A DNA stretch of 41,878 bases from Planctomycetota bacterium (GTDB lineage Bacteria; Planctomycetota; Planctomycetia; Pirellulales; Pirellulaceae): assembly GCA_017303505.1 (NCBI GenBank), contig JAFLCP010000059.1, positions 1 to 41,878 of the forward strand, written 5' to 3'. The notes beneath the pieces were generated by a model. The model saw only the letters and a list, made by a program, of their open reading frames with translations, ran no database searches and had not been told where the DNA came from. Positions 1-8,976 of the stretch are shown here, piece after piece (position 1 is the stretch's first letter; each line of letters opens with the position of its first letter). The position numbers and the translations under genes are program-made.

Positions 1-235
1 ATCCGCGACTTGCATTGCAGATTCCATCCACAAAAAACTCGACTCGCCAAACTAGACACTCCTCGTCGGTCAGCGAAATTGCGTGGGTACCATTCCCGGC
101 CCACGCGAGAATCATGCAAGTCTATCGTGAAAGATCAATGTAAGCTCAAAGCACGAAAATGCCGCAACTCCTTACAGCAAAAGCACTTTCGATGCCGCAG
201 TCCCCAAATAGCTCAGTACGACATGTGGGTAAAGA

Positions 236-570
236 CAAGGTCTCCTGACCCGTACTACGTTTCTTATTGCGAGTGTAGCATGGGTCGGGAGACCCCTGCT
301 ACGTTTTTTTGTAGTATGGGTCTCCGACCCGTACTACAGCAGAGACGGGTCGGAGACCCGTGTTTCACACAGGAAGACGGGTCAGGAGACCCGTCCTACG
401 TAGAGCAGAGACGGGTCAGGAGACCCGTGTTACACACATGAAGACGGGTCAGGAGACCCGTCCTACGAGATACAAAAACAAGTAGCACGGGTCGGAGACC
501 CATGCTACGTGGAGGAGACGGGTCAGGAGACCCATGGTATATGAGAGACGGGTCAGGAGACCCGTCCTAC
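236..570. repeat. Cluster of ten palindromic repeats (GACGGGTC-AGGA-GACCCGTC type)
   Basis: Ten copies of a 20-29 base unit lie here, at about 236-259, 275-303, 311-337, 343-362, 375-400, 409-433, 442-467, 482-509, 516-540 and 546-570. The best form is GACGGGTC, a short AGGA or GGA loop, GACCCGTC, often flanked by GTAG / CTAC. Each unit can fold into a hairpin, and both orientations of the loop occur. The cluster lies downstream of alaS and could act as its terminator or as a target for a REP-associated transposase, but no such gene is visible. The 235 bases before it show no convincing gene. Confidence 0.9.
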
Positions 571-3383
571 AATTGCGAAAGCATCCACTTCTTGCCGGCT
601 TCTAGGGCTTCGGTGATTTTCTCGGGGTTCTTGCCGCCAGCTTGGGCTAGGTCGGGACGACCACCACCGCTGCCACCCAGTATCTGAGCTGTTTGGCTTG
701 CCCAGGTCCCAGCGCTCAAACCTTTCGCGACCAATTCGTTGCTTAAGCCAGCGATGACGATCACTTTGTCAGGACCAGCCACGCCTGTCAAAAGCACTGC
801 AGTTGGTTTCGACGACTTCTTGCGAACAGCGTCGATCAGCTGACGCATCAAGTTGGGATTCGCACCTGGGATTTCAGCCGTGATCACCAAACCGCCGGCA
901 GCTTCCGTAGCGTTTTCCAAAAGTTGATCGGCGGTCACTTCGCCACCACTCGCCAACTTCTTCAATTGCTCTAGCAACTTGATCTCGTCTTGAAGCAAAG
1001 ATTCTACGCGGTTGACGAGTTCAGGGAACGCCACGTTTACGGCCCGAGCTGTTTCCTTGATGCAACTGCGCATTTCGTTGTAGGTCGACGTGACCGCTTG
1101 GCTCACATTGGATGCAACCGCAGCAGGAAGTTCCTTGACTTGTCCGCTGCTAACCGCTTTCTTCAGTTGCCGAACTCGATTCATCAACTGACCAGTATAA
1201 TCGGCGACTTGTTGCGGGGCGCACTTAAGCGTATCCCCCAATTTCACCAAGGTCTCTTGGATCCATTCACGATGTGAATGAGCGCGATCGCCTGTTAAAG
1301 CAATGATGCGGCGAACACCCGAAGATACCCCTTCTTCGCTGATGATTTCGAATTGCTTCACTTCGCTGGTGTTATGTAAATGTGTACCACCGCAAAGTTC
1401 TTTCGAAAACTCACCCATCGAAACCATGCGAACTGGATCGGGATACTTTTCACCGAAGAGCATCATCGCCCCAGCTTTTCGAGCGTCAGCCAATGGCACG
1501 GTGTTCCAAACCACAGGAGCAGCTTGGTTCACTTTTTCATTGACGATCTGCTCGATCTTGCGCAGTGTATCGTCGTCAATGCCGGATTGGTTCGAGAAGT
1601 CGAATCGCAACCAGTCTGCATCCACTTTGGAGCCTTGTTGTTGTGCATGTCCCCCCAACGTTTGCTGGAGCGCGTAATGCAAAAGGTGAGTTGCGGAGTG
1701 AGCGCGGCGAATTGCTTGTCGACGTTCGGTGTCAACAACCGCTTGAATGGTCATGCCTTCTTTGAGTTCACCACGTTCAACATGACCGTAATGGATGAAT
1801 AGTTCGCCCGCTTTTTGTGTGTCGGTGACGCGGAATAGGCATTCGCTGTTTTGTAGAACGCCCGAGTCGCCAACCTGACCACCACTCTCGCCATAAAACG
1901 GAGTGCGATCCAAAACGACTCGACTGAGTTGCGTCTGGTCGCCACCTGCGGACAAGCGACCGATCAAACGATCATCATCTTCTGGTCCAACAATGATACC
2001 TCGTACTTGGGCGGAACATTCGGTCGTTTCATAGCCCATGAAGTCGGTGCGGAGCAAAGCTTCTTTGAGCGTTTCGATAGGACCGGTTTGGAAGAGTTTC
2101 TTCTGTTCGCCACCGCTATCGAGACCATGTTGTCCCATCGCAGCCCGATAGCCATCCCAATCGAACGTGAAGTTCTTTTCAGCTGCTAGAGTTTGGAACA
2201 GTTCAGGTGGTACACCATGTGTCTGATACAGCGAAGCAGCTTCGTTGCCATCGACCATTACCTTGCCATCTTTATCCATCGAAGTGAAAACTTGTTGGAT
2301 ACGATTGAGGCCAGCATCGATCGTTTGGAAGAACTCGTTTTCTTCGCGACGAATCACTTCAGCTACGCGCGTTGTGGTTTCGCTCAGTTCTGGATAAATG
2401 CTCTTCATGCATTGAGCGACCATCGGCACCAAGTTGTAAAGGAATGGTTCATGCATTCCCATTTGGTGACCATCGAGAACAGCTCGACGAATCAAACGTT
2501 TGATCACATAACGAGCCTTCTTGGGGCCTGGATAGACGTTTTCATGGACCGCAAACGTGCAAGCGCGAATGTGGTCCGTGATACGACGCAGCCGGCGACC
2601 ATTGTCGCTGGTGTATTCATACTTCGTGCCGCACACCTCAGCTGCAGCTAAGACGATGGGATAAAGCGAATCGATATGGAAGTTGGTTGGTACGTTTTGC
2701 AAAACGCTGGCAGTACGTTCCAAGCCCATCCCCGTATCGATGTTCTTGCTAGGGAGTGGTTGCAAATTGTTAGGTGGATTGCCGACGCGATTAAACTGCG
2801 TAAACACTAAGTTCCAAATTTCAACCGACTTGCCGTTATCGAGCTGGTAATAGATTTCGCTGCATGGACCGCACACGCCGTCAGGGCCTTGGCTCGGTGC
2901 GCTGGCTGGCCAAAAGTTTTCGTCTTCGTCCATGCGAGATATGCGTTGAGAGGGCAGACCAATTTCAGAATTCCAGATGTTGGCTGCTTCATCGTCATCT
3001 TTATAGACAGTGACGCTGAGTCGCTCACTAGGGATGCCGAGCCATTTGGGATCGGTCAAGAATTGCCATGCCCAGTGGATAGCTTCCTTCTTGAAATAAT
3101 CGCCGAAGCTAAAGTTGCCAAGCATTTCGAAGAACGTATGGTGATAGGCGGTTCGACCGACGTTATCAATGTCCCCGGTACGCAAGCACTTTTGGCAAGT
3201 GGTGGCCCGAGTGAATTCGAGTTTCACTTTGCCCAGGAAATGGTCCTTAAAAGGGTTCATCCCGGCTGGAGTGAAGAGAACCGAAGGGTCCCAGGTTGGC
3301 ACCAGCACATCGCTTGGCTGACGGCTATGGCCTTGAGACTGGAAGAAGGAAAGGTATTTCTCGCGTAGTTCGTCGCATTTCAT
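567..3383 (-). CDS. alaS: Alanyl-tRNA synthetase
   Basis: Class II aminoacyl-tRNA synthetase that charges tRNA-Ala with alanine in the cytoplasm. The 938-residue protein starts with the class II catalytic domain (VLVPTWDPSVLFTPAGMNPF, then the TAYHHTFFEMLGNFSFGDYF block of motif 2), followed by the tRNA-recognition region. The editing domain carries the zinc ligands: HSATHLLHYAL (HxxxH) and, further on, CGGTH. The C-terminal DHHA1-type domain ends with the glycine-rich GGSGGGRPDLAQAGGK. It is somewhat longer than the usual ~875 residues. The start ATG at 3383 gives the canonical N-terminus. The TAG stop falls inside the last copy of the palindromic repeat cluster. The next gene upstream (HtrA-like) is on the same strand 192 bases away. 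Confidence 0.98.
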   Translation of the reverse strand: MKCDELREKYLSFFQSQGHSRQPSDVLVPTWDPSVLFTPAGMNPFKDHFLGKVKLEFTRATTCQKCLRTGDIDNVGRTAYHHTFFEMLGNFSFGDYFKKEAIHWAWQFLTDPKWLGIPSERLSVTVYKDDDEAANIWNSEIGLPSQRISRMDEDENFWPASAPSQGPDGVCGPCSEIYYQLDNGKSVEIWNLVFTQFNRVGNPPNNLQPLPSKNIDTGMGLERTASVLQNVPTNFHIDSLYPIVLAAAEVCGTKYEYTSDNGRRLRRITDHIRACTFAVHENVYPGPKKARYVIKRLIRRAVLDGHQMGMHEPFLYNLVPMVAQCMKSIYPELSETTTRVAEVIRREENEFFQTIDAGLNRIQQVFTSMDKDGKVMVDGNEAASLYQTHGVPPELFQTLAAEKNFTFDWDGYRAAMGQHGLDSGGEQKKLFQTGPIETLKEALLRTDFMGYETTECSAQVRGIIVGPEDDDRLIGRLSAGGDQTQLSRVVLDRTPFYGESGGQVGDSGVLQNSECLFRVTDTQKAGELFIHYGHVERGELKEGMTIQAVVDTERRQAIRRAHSATHLLHYALQQTLGGHAQQQGSKVDADWLRFDFSNQSGIDDDTLRKIEQIVNEKVNQAAPVVWNTVPLADARKAGAMMLFGEKYPDPVRMVSMGEFSKELCGGTHLHNTSEVKQFEIISEEGVSSGVRRIIALTGDRAHSHREWIQETLVKLGDTLKCAPQQVADYTGQLMNRVRQLKKAVSSGQVKELPAAVASNVSQAVTSTYNEMRSCIKETARAVNVAFPELVNRVESLLQDEIKLLEQLKKLASGGEVTADQLLENATEAAGGLVITAEIPGANPNLMRQLIDAVRKKSSKPTAVLLTGVAGPDKVIVIAGLSNELVAKGLSAGTWASQTAQILGGSGGGRPDLAQAGGKNPEKITEALEAGKKWMLSQL

Positions 3384-3575
3384 AGTAAGCTGATCTTATC
3401 CGTGCAAAAGTCCGTTCAAAAGCTTTAGTTTTTGTCTGCCCGCTGAATGTTAGTACTATACAAATAATCGTTAAAGTCCACCATTGCCCATGCGGTTCGC
3501 GCAGCCCCGATAATTCGCATAGAAAACCATCTTTGCCACTCGTCAGACCGGGCCAAGGGCAAATAAGGGAGCGGA

Positions 3576-5204
3576 TTAAGGGACCGACACCTTGCGTAGA
3601 GTATCGGCGGCATCGATCAGCGTTATTTCGATAGATTGACCGCTGAACCTATTTACCAGTTCGGTAAATTGATCGGGAGTCGAGACGGTTTCTCCCTGTA
3701 CAGCCAAGATCAATTGGCCAGGTCGGATGCCAGCCTGCCAGGCTGCCGTGTTGGGCTCTACCTGCAGAGCCGCCAACTTGGGTGGGGTGGGAAGTGAGCG
3801 AGACATGAAGCGGAGCATTTCGGTCGGGAGGGCAGTTGCATATTCCACCGATAACCCTCGCCAACTCGGAAGCGGCTTTAGCGTATAAGCCGGAATTTTT
3901 GATGCGACATATTTTTTGCTCAGCTGGCCCTTGAGGGTAATGTTCTCCGCTGAGCCGCCGAAACTGCTGAAGCGGCGAACGGAGAGATCGATTTTTTCTT
4001 CAGCCCCTTGTCGGCTCAACGCGTAGAAGAGGCTATTGCGATCGAAGACTGGTTGGCCATTTACGGCCATGATGACATCATCGGGGCGAAGTCCAGCCAA
4101 GTCGCCAGGGAGGCCAGGTACCACTCGTGACACATACGCGCCACGGATTCCCGCTTCGCGCCGCGACGCAGGAATTTCTTCGGGGACAATTCCCAGAAAG
4201 CCAAATTCGGGGATCTTTCCTTGCTTCAACGAATCGACAGCTCGCTGGAATGTTTCATCGACGGGAATCGCAAAGCCACCATGTTTGGCTGCAGTAGGCA
4301 CATAAGCATTGGGGATAATCAAGCCAATCATGGCTCCATCCAGGTTCAAAACTGGACCGCCATTAAAGCCATTGCTGAGATTGGCATCGATTTGCAAAAG
4401 TCCACCGAAATGATGTAGTGTTTGTTTCTCTTGCAGCGACGAAGTTTGTCCCGGTTGGCCTGCTAAAGCCCGATCGATGTTGGCAATGATTCCCCAAGCC
4501 ATCGATGTCGAGCCATCACGCGCTGCGGCGTAAGGATTGCCGGCCGCGAAAACCAATTCGCCTTTGCGAGCTTCGTAATCGGATGCAAGTTCTATGGGTA
4601 CTAAATCGATCGATTCGTTGACCTTGAGGACGGCAATGTCAGAAAACGGATCGCCTGCTTGAACTTCGGCTGGGACCCATGTGGGCTCAGCAGTGCGCGG
4701 TTCTTTATTGCACCAGACATAGTAGTCGCTACTGCGTGGATCGCTCAGTTCGGAAAAGCAAGTAACGATGTGTCCTTCGTTATCGATCACCACACCTGCC
4801 GCATAATCTGTGGGCACAAAATCGGGATCGGTCGGGCGGCTCAATTCGTTAAGGCGAATGCCGGGACCAAATTGAAACCGGAGTGTTTCTGTTCGTGGAT
4901 CGGTTTCCCGGCGAACTCGGGCGATGGCGACAACAGAACGCGCAGCTCGTTGAGCCACCTGAATCGACTTTTCTTGCATCGCTTTCAGGAACAGGTCCCC
5001 TTGAATCGCAGTCGCAGCGGGCTCTTGGGCTCCAGAAGGTGAAGCTTGAGGTTCCGTTTCAGGGGGAGATTGGGCCCACGCAAAAACGGCAAAATGCAGC
5101 AGCATAGCGAGACAGCCGACCCACTGCGCAGTCGCTCTCGTTGGGTTCGCAAGACGAACCGGACCGCAAGGCAAGCTGGTGAGGAGAGGCTTGATGTTGG
5201 CCAT
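3576..5204 (-). CDS. HtrA/DegP-like PDZ protein with degenerate protease site
   Basis: A secreted or periplasmic trypsin-fold protein with two C-terminal PDZ domains, the architecture of HtrA/DegP proteases. Residues ~25-45 form a signal peptide (ending FAVFAWAQ). The trypsin-like domain covers ~85-325, PDZ1 ~340-420 and PDZ2 ~460-540. The catalytic triad is broken. The His position of the TNNHV motif reads TCFSE (Ser151), and the Ser of GNSGGP reads GFNGGP (Asn281). The Asp survives in DPFSDIAVLKV (Asp189). It is therefore probably an inactive pseudo-protease acting as a chaperone or scaffold; this is inference. A GTG at 5222 is in frame, but ATG 5204 is preferred. It lies between recA and alaS on the same strand. 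Confidence 0.85.
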   Translation of the reverse strand: MANIKPLLTSLPCGPVRLANPTRATAQWVGCLAMLLHFAVFAWAQSPPETEPQASPSGAQEPAATAIQGDLFLKAMQEKSIQVAQRAARSVVAIARVRRETDPRTETLRFQFGPGIRLNELSRPTDPDFVPTDYAAGVVIDNEGHIVTCFSELSDPRSSDYYVWCNKEPRTAEPTWVPAEVQAGDPFSDIAVLKVNESIDLVPIELASDYEARKGELVFAAGNPYAAARDGSTSMAWGIIANIDRALAGQPGQTSSLQEKQTLHHFGGLLQIDANLSNGFNGGPVLNLDGAMIGLIIPNAYVPTAAKHGGFAIPVDETFQRAVDSLKQGKIPEFGFLGIVPEEIPASRREAGIRGAYVSRVVPGLPGDLAGLRPDDVIMAVNGQPVFDRNSLFYALSRQGAEEKIDLSVRRFSSFGGSAENITLKGQLSKKYVASKIPAYTLKPLPSWRGLSVEYATALPTEMLRFMSRSLPTPPKLAALQVEPNTAAWQAGIRPGQLILAVQGETVSTPDQFTELVNRFSGQSIEITLIDAADTLRKVSVP

Positions 5205-5305
5205 CACGGCGATGGATGTCACTGTTGTAAGGGACGAAGTGGGGCTAAATGTACGCTCTGTTATAGCTTATCGCATTGCTAGAACGAATTGTTACGGAGA
5301 TTAGT

Positions 5306-5348
5306 TCAAAACAAAACAGCCCACAAATCGGTTGCGATTTGGGGCTGT
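5306..5348 (-). terminator. Intrinsic terminator of recA
   Basis: Read on the minus strand just past the recA stop, ACAGCCCCAAATCG, a CAAC loop and CGATTTGTGGGCTGT form a ~14 bp stem, followed by the T-rich TTTTGTTTT. This is a classic rho-independent terminator separating recA from the HtrA-like gene. Confidence 0.9.
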
Positions 5349-5404
5349 GGGGAGATTTTAATCAGGATTTACCGTGGGCAAGCTAAGCAGGCCCCCGGCA
5401 AATT

Positions 5405-6511
5405 TCAGGAATCTACCATCGATTCTTCTTCCGCATCCTCTTCGGCTCCTTCTGCTTCTACGGCAGCAGCTGGGTCGTTGTTGGCGAGGATGAGTTGCCG
5501 CATTTCTTCAGCGAGTTCTAGGTTCTCGATCAGGAAGTTACGAGCCTTTTCTTTACCTTGACCGAGGTAGGTTTCACCGTATTTGAACCAAGCACCGCTG
5601 CGGTTGATCACTTTGCAATTGACGCCAAGGTCGAGCAAATCTCCTTCGAAGGAGATACCATTGCTGTGCATCATATCGAACTCGGCGACTCGGAATGGAG
5701 GAGCCACTTTGTTCTTGACGACCTTGCAGCGAACGCGTTGTCCGACCACTTCTTCGCCTTCTTTCAGGGCACCGATTCGACGCACGTCGATGCGGCAAGA
5801 TGCATAGAACTTTAAGGCACGACCACCGGGAGTTGTTTCAGGACTGCCGAACATCACGCCCACTTTTTCGCGGATTTGGTTGATGAAAATCACCGCGCTC
5901 TTGCTCTTGGCAATAGCACCGGTGAGTTTTCGCATCGATTGGCTCATCAAGCGAGCTTGCAGACCAACGTGTGAATCGCCGATTTCACCTTCCAGTTCTT
6001 GTCGGGGGACCAAAGCGGCGACAGAGTCGATCACGATCACGTCGACCGCATTGCTCTTCACGAGCATTTCGGTGATCTGCATCGCTTCTTCACCACTGCT
6101 CGGTTGGCTGACCAAGAGGGTATCAAGTTCAACACCGATTTTTTTGCCCCAGCTAGGATCGAAGGCATGTTCGGCGTCGATGATCGCCGCAATGCCACCA
6201 GCCTTTTGAGCTTCGGCACAGATGTGGAGAGCTAGGGTAGTCTTACCGCTGGATTCTGGGCCGAAGATTTCGATGATACGACCACGTGGTACGCCGAAAC
6301 CACCGAGGGCGATATCCATCGACAAACTACCGGTGTTGATACCTTCAACCTTGAGTTGGCCTTCGCCACCAAGAGGCATGATGGAGCCTTCACCGAATTG
6401 CTTTTCGATTTGTTGGAGAGCCGTTTTCAGGTTCGGGTCTCGCTTGAACATTGCTTCCAGGCCAGTAGGTTCGCTGTTTGCTCGGTCTTTGTCTGCTTTT
6501 TTCTTAGCCAT
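5405..6511 (-). CDS. recA: Recombinase RecA
   Basis: The central homologous-recombination ATPase, which forms filaments on single-stranded DNA, performs strand exchange and triggers LexA self-cleavage. The 368-residue protein shows the N-terminal oligomerisation helix, Walker [10 protein letters not shown] (~84-92), the [13 protein letters not shown] Walker B / switch region, and loop L2 around [19 protein letters not shown]. The tail is acidic ([12 protein letters not shown]), as usual. An in-frame start lies 42 bases upstream (6553), but ATG 6511 is preferred. It has a good Shine-Dalgarno (AAGGAG) about 9 bases away, and it gives the common MAKKK N-terminus. The gene is monocistronic with its own terminator. 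A GTATAC-N9-GTATCG near-palindrome lies upstream at about 6573-6591, but no known LexA site could be assigned with confidence. Confidence 0.98.
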   Translation of the reverse strand: MAKKKADKDRANSEPTGLEAMFKRDPNLKTALQQIEKQFGEGSIMPLGGEGQLKVEGINTGSLSMDIALGGFGVPRGRIIEIFGPESSGKTTLALHICAEAQKAGGIAAIIDAEHAFDPSWGKKIGVELDTLLVSQPSSGEEAMQITEMLVKSNAVDVIVIDSVAALVPRQELEGEIGDSHVGLQARLMSQSMRKLTGAIAKSKSAVIFINQIREKVGVMFGSPETTPGGRALKFYASCRIDVRRIGALKEGEEVVGQRVRCKVVKNKVAPPFRVAEFDMMHSNGISFEGDLLDLGVNCKVINRSGAWFKYGETYLGQGKEKARNFLIENLELAEEMRQLILANNDPAAAVEAEGAEEDAEEESMVDS

Positions 6512-7065
6512 CCCTAGTTTCTCCTTAGATCCACGGCTGGGTGCATGCGTCAATTAGCACTTTGCCAAAGTTGTATACGAATGATTAGTATCGCATAGGT
6601 GACCATTTTGCAATAACCACCGACAAAATTATTTTTCGCCAGAGTGCGGACACCTTAGGTCCAAAGAATGCGACTCACCGAAAATTTCTCAAAAGCACTC
6701 TCAAAACCAGAGGCGCCCCAGAGTCGTATGGGAAGGTTGAAGAGCCCATTTTTTCAGGGAAAGCACACCACACGCACACCTTCAATCGCGGTTTAGCCCG
6801 TCATTTCTTGCCTGCGCGTCAAAGTTTACCAAAACTCTCCCAAGTCGCTTCACAAATTTGTAATCCGTGCGTTTTTTGCCTCTCTTAACAGAAAAGGGGC
6901 ATCCGATACCAACCGTTGAATCGCGTTCATGGATGAACGGAGAGCGAAATGACTCGGCTAACACTGGCGGGAGCCTTTAGCCATGGAGATCTCCGCATCG
7001 TCTCGGAATTTACCGGGACGCGCTTTTTGCCTTGCCAACAAATGGATTTGTGAGGAGTCAGGAAG
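6512..7065. other. Divergent intergenic region recA / porin
   Basis: About 550 bases between two divergently transcribed genes, presumably holding both promoters and a long porin leader. No coding region, RNA gene or known operator could be supported. A small palindrome GGAGATCTCC lies near 6984. A Shine-Dalgarno-like GAGGAG lies just before the porin start. Confidence 0.6.
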
Positions 7066-8382
7066 ATGAAAATTAGCAGGATGGCGCTCAGCGCCGCTCT
7101 AGCCTGCGTTTGCTTTACCGGAACGACCTTTGCTCAGCAAAGTCACCGTGGAGCGACCAGCTACCAAAAAACAGCTTATTCTTACGGTTACGACGAAGAA
7201 AAATCACCCAGCGATGCTGCACCAGCACCCGCTCCAGCACCAGCCGCAGCCCCAACTGCAGCTTGCGATAACGGCAGCAGCTGTGACACCGCTTGCGATG
7301 AAATGGGCGATTGCTGCGGTTCGTGGGACATCGGTCTCGATTGCTGCTTAGGTGAACCCTACAAGCTCGTCGACGGCGATATCTGCGGATTCAACGTCGG
7401 TGGCTGGACTCAATTGGGTTACCACACCTACAACACCCCATTCAACTTCAACCAACACAAGCATAAAGTTAACCTTCAACAACAATGGTTGTATGCTGAA
7501 AAGGTTGCTGATGGCAGCTGTGGTTTAGGTTGGGGTGCACGTCTCGATTACGTCTACGGTGTTGACGCTCAAGACACCCAAGCTTTCGGTACCCAGCAAA
7601 GCGGTTGGGATAACCCTTGGGACAATGGCGTTTACGGCCATGCCCTACCACAAGCTTATGTTGAAGCTGCGTATGGAGATTGGTCGGTTAAAGCCGGTCA
7701 CTTCTTCACCACGATCGGATACGAAGTGGTTGCTGCAACCGGTAACTTCTTCTACTCCCGCAGCTACACCATGTACAACAGCGAGCCGTTTACTCATACC
7801 GGCGTGCTTTCCACCTACGCAGTATCCGAAGATACCAAAATCTACAACGGATACGTCATGGGTTGGGACAGCGGCTTCGATGACAACGGTGACGCATGGT
7901 TAACTGGTATCACCACCAACGTAACCGAAAACACTAGCTTCACCTACGGCTTGGTACTTGGTCGTTTTGGTGCTCGCACCGCCAACGAAGCTGGCGAAAT
8001 GCACAGCATCATCGTAACCACCAAGTTATCTGAGAAATTGACCCACGTTTTCTGGACCGACTACCTCGATTCGGACAACGCCACCAACCGCGCTGTTGAA
8101 CGTCAAACCTATGACCTCAACAACGCATTGCTCTATTCGTTCAACGATTGCCTCGCTTGGGGTAACCGCTTCGAATGGTACAACGTTGAACGCGGTTTGG
8201 GCAAACAGACTCCAGGTCACTCGGACGTTTATGTTTACACCACTGGTTTGAACATTCGTCCTCACTCGAACCTGTTGTTCCGCCCAGAAGTTCGTTGGGA
8301 CTGGGACCGCGACGGCATCATTGGCTTGGACCTCGGTACCAGCCAAACGACCTTCGGTATGGACGCCATCTTCACCTTCTAA
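7066..8382 (+). CDS. Outer-membrane beta-barrel porin (BBP2-like)
   Basis: A secreted 438-residue protein with a clear signal peptide (residues 1-24, ending TTFAQQ). It has an Ala/Pro-rich linker (AAPAPAPAPAAAP), a short cysteine-rich segment at ~66-100 (including CDTACDEMGDCCG and GLDCCLG), and then a long run of alternating aromatic/polar strands to the terminal phenylalanine (DAIFTF). The last-residue Phe is typical of outer-membrane barrels. The GGWTQLGYHTY / PQAYVEAAYGDWSVKAGHFF pattern matches the planctomycete BBP2 (PF07642-type) porin family. It likely forms a channel in the outer membrane; the substrate is unknown. GAGGAG stands ~10 bases before the ATG. Codon use is strongly biased (AAC, GGT, ACC), which suggests high expression. 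A strong terminator follows. Confidence 0.88.
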   Translation: MKISRMALSAALACVCFTGTTFAQQSHRGATSYQKTAYSYGYDEEKSPSDAAPAPAPAPAAAPTAACDNGSSCDTACDEMGDCCGSWDIGLDCCLGEPYKLVDGDICGFNVGGWTQLGYHTYNTPFNFNQHKHKVNLQQQWLYAEKVADGSCGLGWGARLDYVYGVDAQDTQAFGTQQSGWDNPWDNGVYGHALPQAYVEAAYGDWSVKAGHFFTTIGYEVVAATGNFFYSRSYTMYNSEPFTHTGVLSTYAVSEDTKIYNGYVMGWDSGFDDNGDAWLTGITTNVTENTSFTYGLVLGRFGARTANEAGEMHSIIVTTKLSEKLTHVFWTDYLDSDNATNRAVERQTYDLNNALLYSFNDCLAWGNRFEWYNVERGLGKQTPGHSDVYVYTTGLNIRPHSNLLFRPEVRWDWDRDGIIGLDLGTSQTTFGMDAIFTF

Positions 8383-8422
8383 GGTTTAGATCGCATCTCC
8401 AAATCCACTTGGTTAAACGAAG

Positions 8423-8455
8423 AACCCCTGGTGAGCCATCGCCGGGGGTTTTTTT
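8423..8455 (+). terminator. Intrinsic terminator of the porin gene
   Basis: AACCCCTGG, a 10-base loop and CCGGGGGTT form a stem followed immediately by a run of Ts, 40 bases after the porin stop codon. Confidence 0.93.
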
Positions 8456-8460
8456 GGTTT

Positions 8461-8583
8461 AGTTTTCAGTGGTTCAGTTTTCAGTGGTTCAGTGGGAAGG
8501 GCGGAAAGTTCTCCATCGCTCCTGCAACTGAAAACTGAAAACTGAATCACTGAATCACTGAAACACTGAAAACTGAATCACTC
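8461..8583. repeat. TTCAGTGAT-type repeat tract 1, inverted arms
   Basis: The left arm (8461-8496) repeats TTCAGTGG and TTCAGTTT. After a 30-base spacer, the right arm (8526-8582) repeats the complement (ACTGAAAACTGAATC, ACTGAATC). The two arms could pair in several registers as a long hairpin. The same repeat family recurs at 16749-16797 and 17704-17800. Confidence 0.88.
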
Positions 8584-8735
8584 CCCTGCCCTTTTCCGTG
8601 CATCGCGTTGCCTAGTTCTTGTGCGATTGTGGGGGCGGAGACCCATTTGCCAGCAATTTTTAGAAATTGTTAATTTCTGTAACTCTCGTACTGTCAACTC
8701 TTTGCGACAGATGTGTGCCGGTTTGGCTCACGTTC

Positions 8736-8751
8736 TGGCACGGTATCTGCT
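8736..8751 (+). promoter_or_regulatory. Sigma-54 (-24/-12) promoter for amt
   Basis: TGGCACGGTATCTGCT matches the sigma-54 consensus TGGCACG-N4-TTGCW with one mismatch (C for T in the -12 TTGC), and the GG and GC are 12 bases apart as required. It lies 226 bases before the ammonium transporter gene, a classical nitrogen-regulated target. Transcription would start near 8762. No clear upstream activator (NtrC-like) site was identified. Confidence 0.7.
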
Positions 8752-8880
8752 TTGCCGCTCTGCTGCATTCTGAAGCATTTGCAACCATTTTGGGCAAGCT
8801 GCTTGGAAACGACAAATCCTGCGGGTTTGGAAAGTTCTCCAGCAGAAAAGAAGTGGTTTAGGTAAGGCCCGGGCAAGGGT

Positions 8881-8910
8881 AACGCTTCAGGATTCCAGGA
8901 GCGTTTTTTT
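8881..8910 (+). terminator. Leader hairpin with T-tract, possible attenuator upstream of amt
   Basis: AACGCT and AGCGTT enclose a loop that can itself pair (CAGGATTCCAGG), followed by seven Ts. It sits between the proposed sigma-54 promoter and the amt start, 66 bases before the ATG. It looks like an intrinsic terminator placed inside the leader. It could therefore attenuate amt or end a ~150-base small RNA. Confidence 0.6.
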
Positions 8911-8976
8911 GCTCGGTGAAGTACCCAGCATCGCTCCCTATCCATTGTTCTGAAGACAAAAAAGAGGCGAGAGGAA

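Noticed and set aside
205-235. A tRNA fragment suggested by AAATAGCTCAGT
   Set aside because: No acceptor, anticodon or T arm follows; the repeat cluster begins instead.
236-570. CRISPR array
   Set aside because: The repeats are themselves palindromes of varying length with irregular spacing and no unique spacers of constant size, and there is no cas gene.
1303-2651. Plus-strand frames within alaS
   Set aside because: They are antisense shadows of a clearly conserved synthetase.
6573-6591. SOS box upstream of recA (GTATAC-N9-GTATCG)
   Set aside because: The near-palindrome does not match a LexA motif I can name with confidence, so no regulatory site is claimed.
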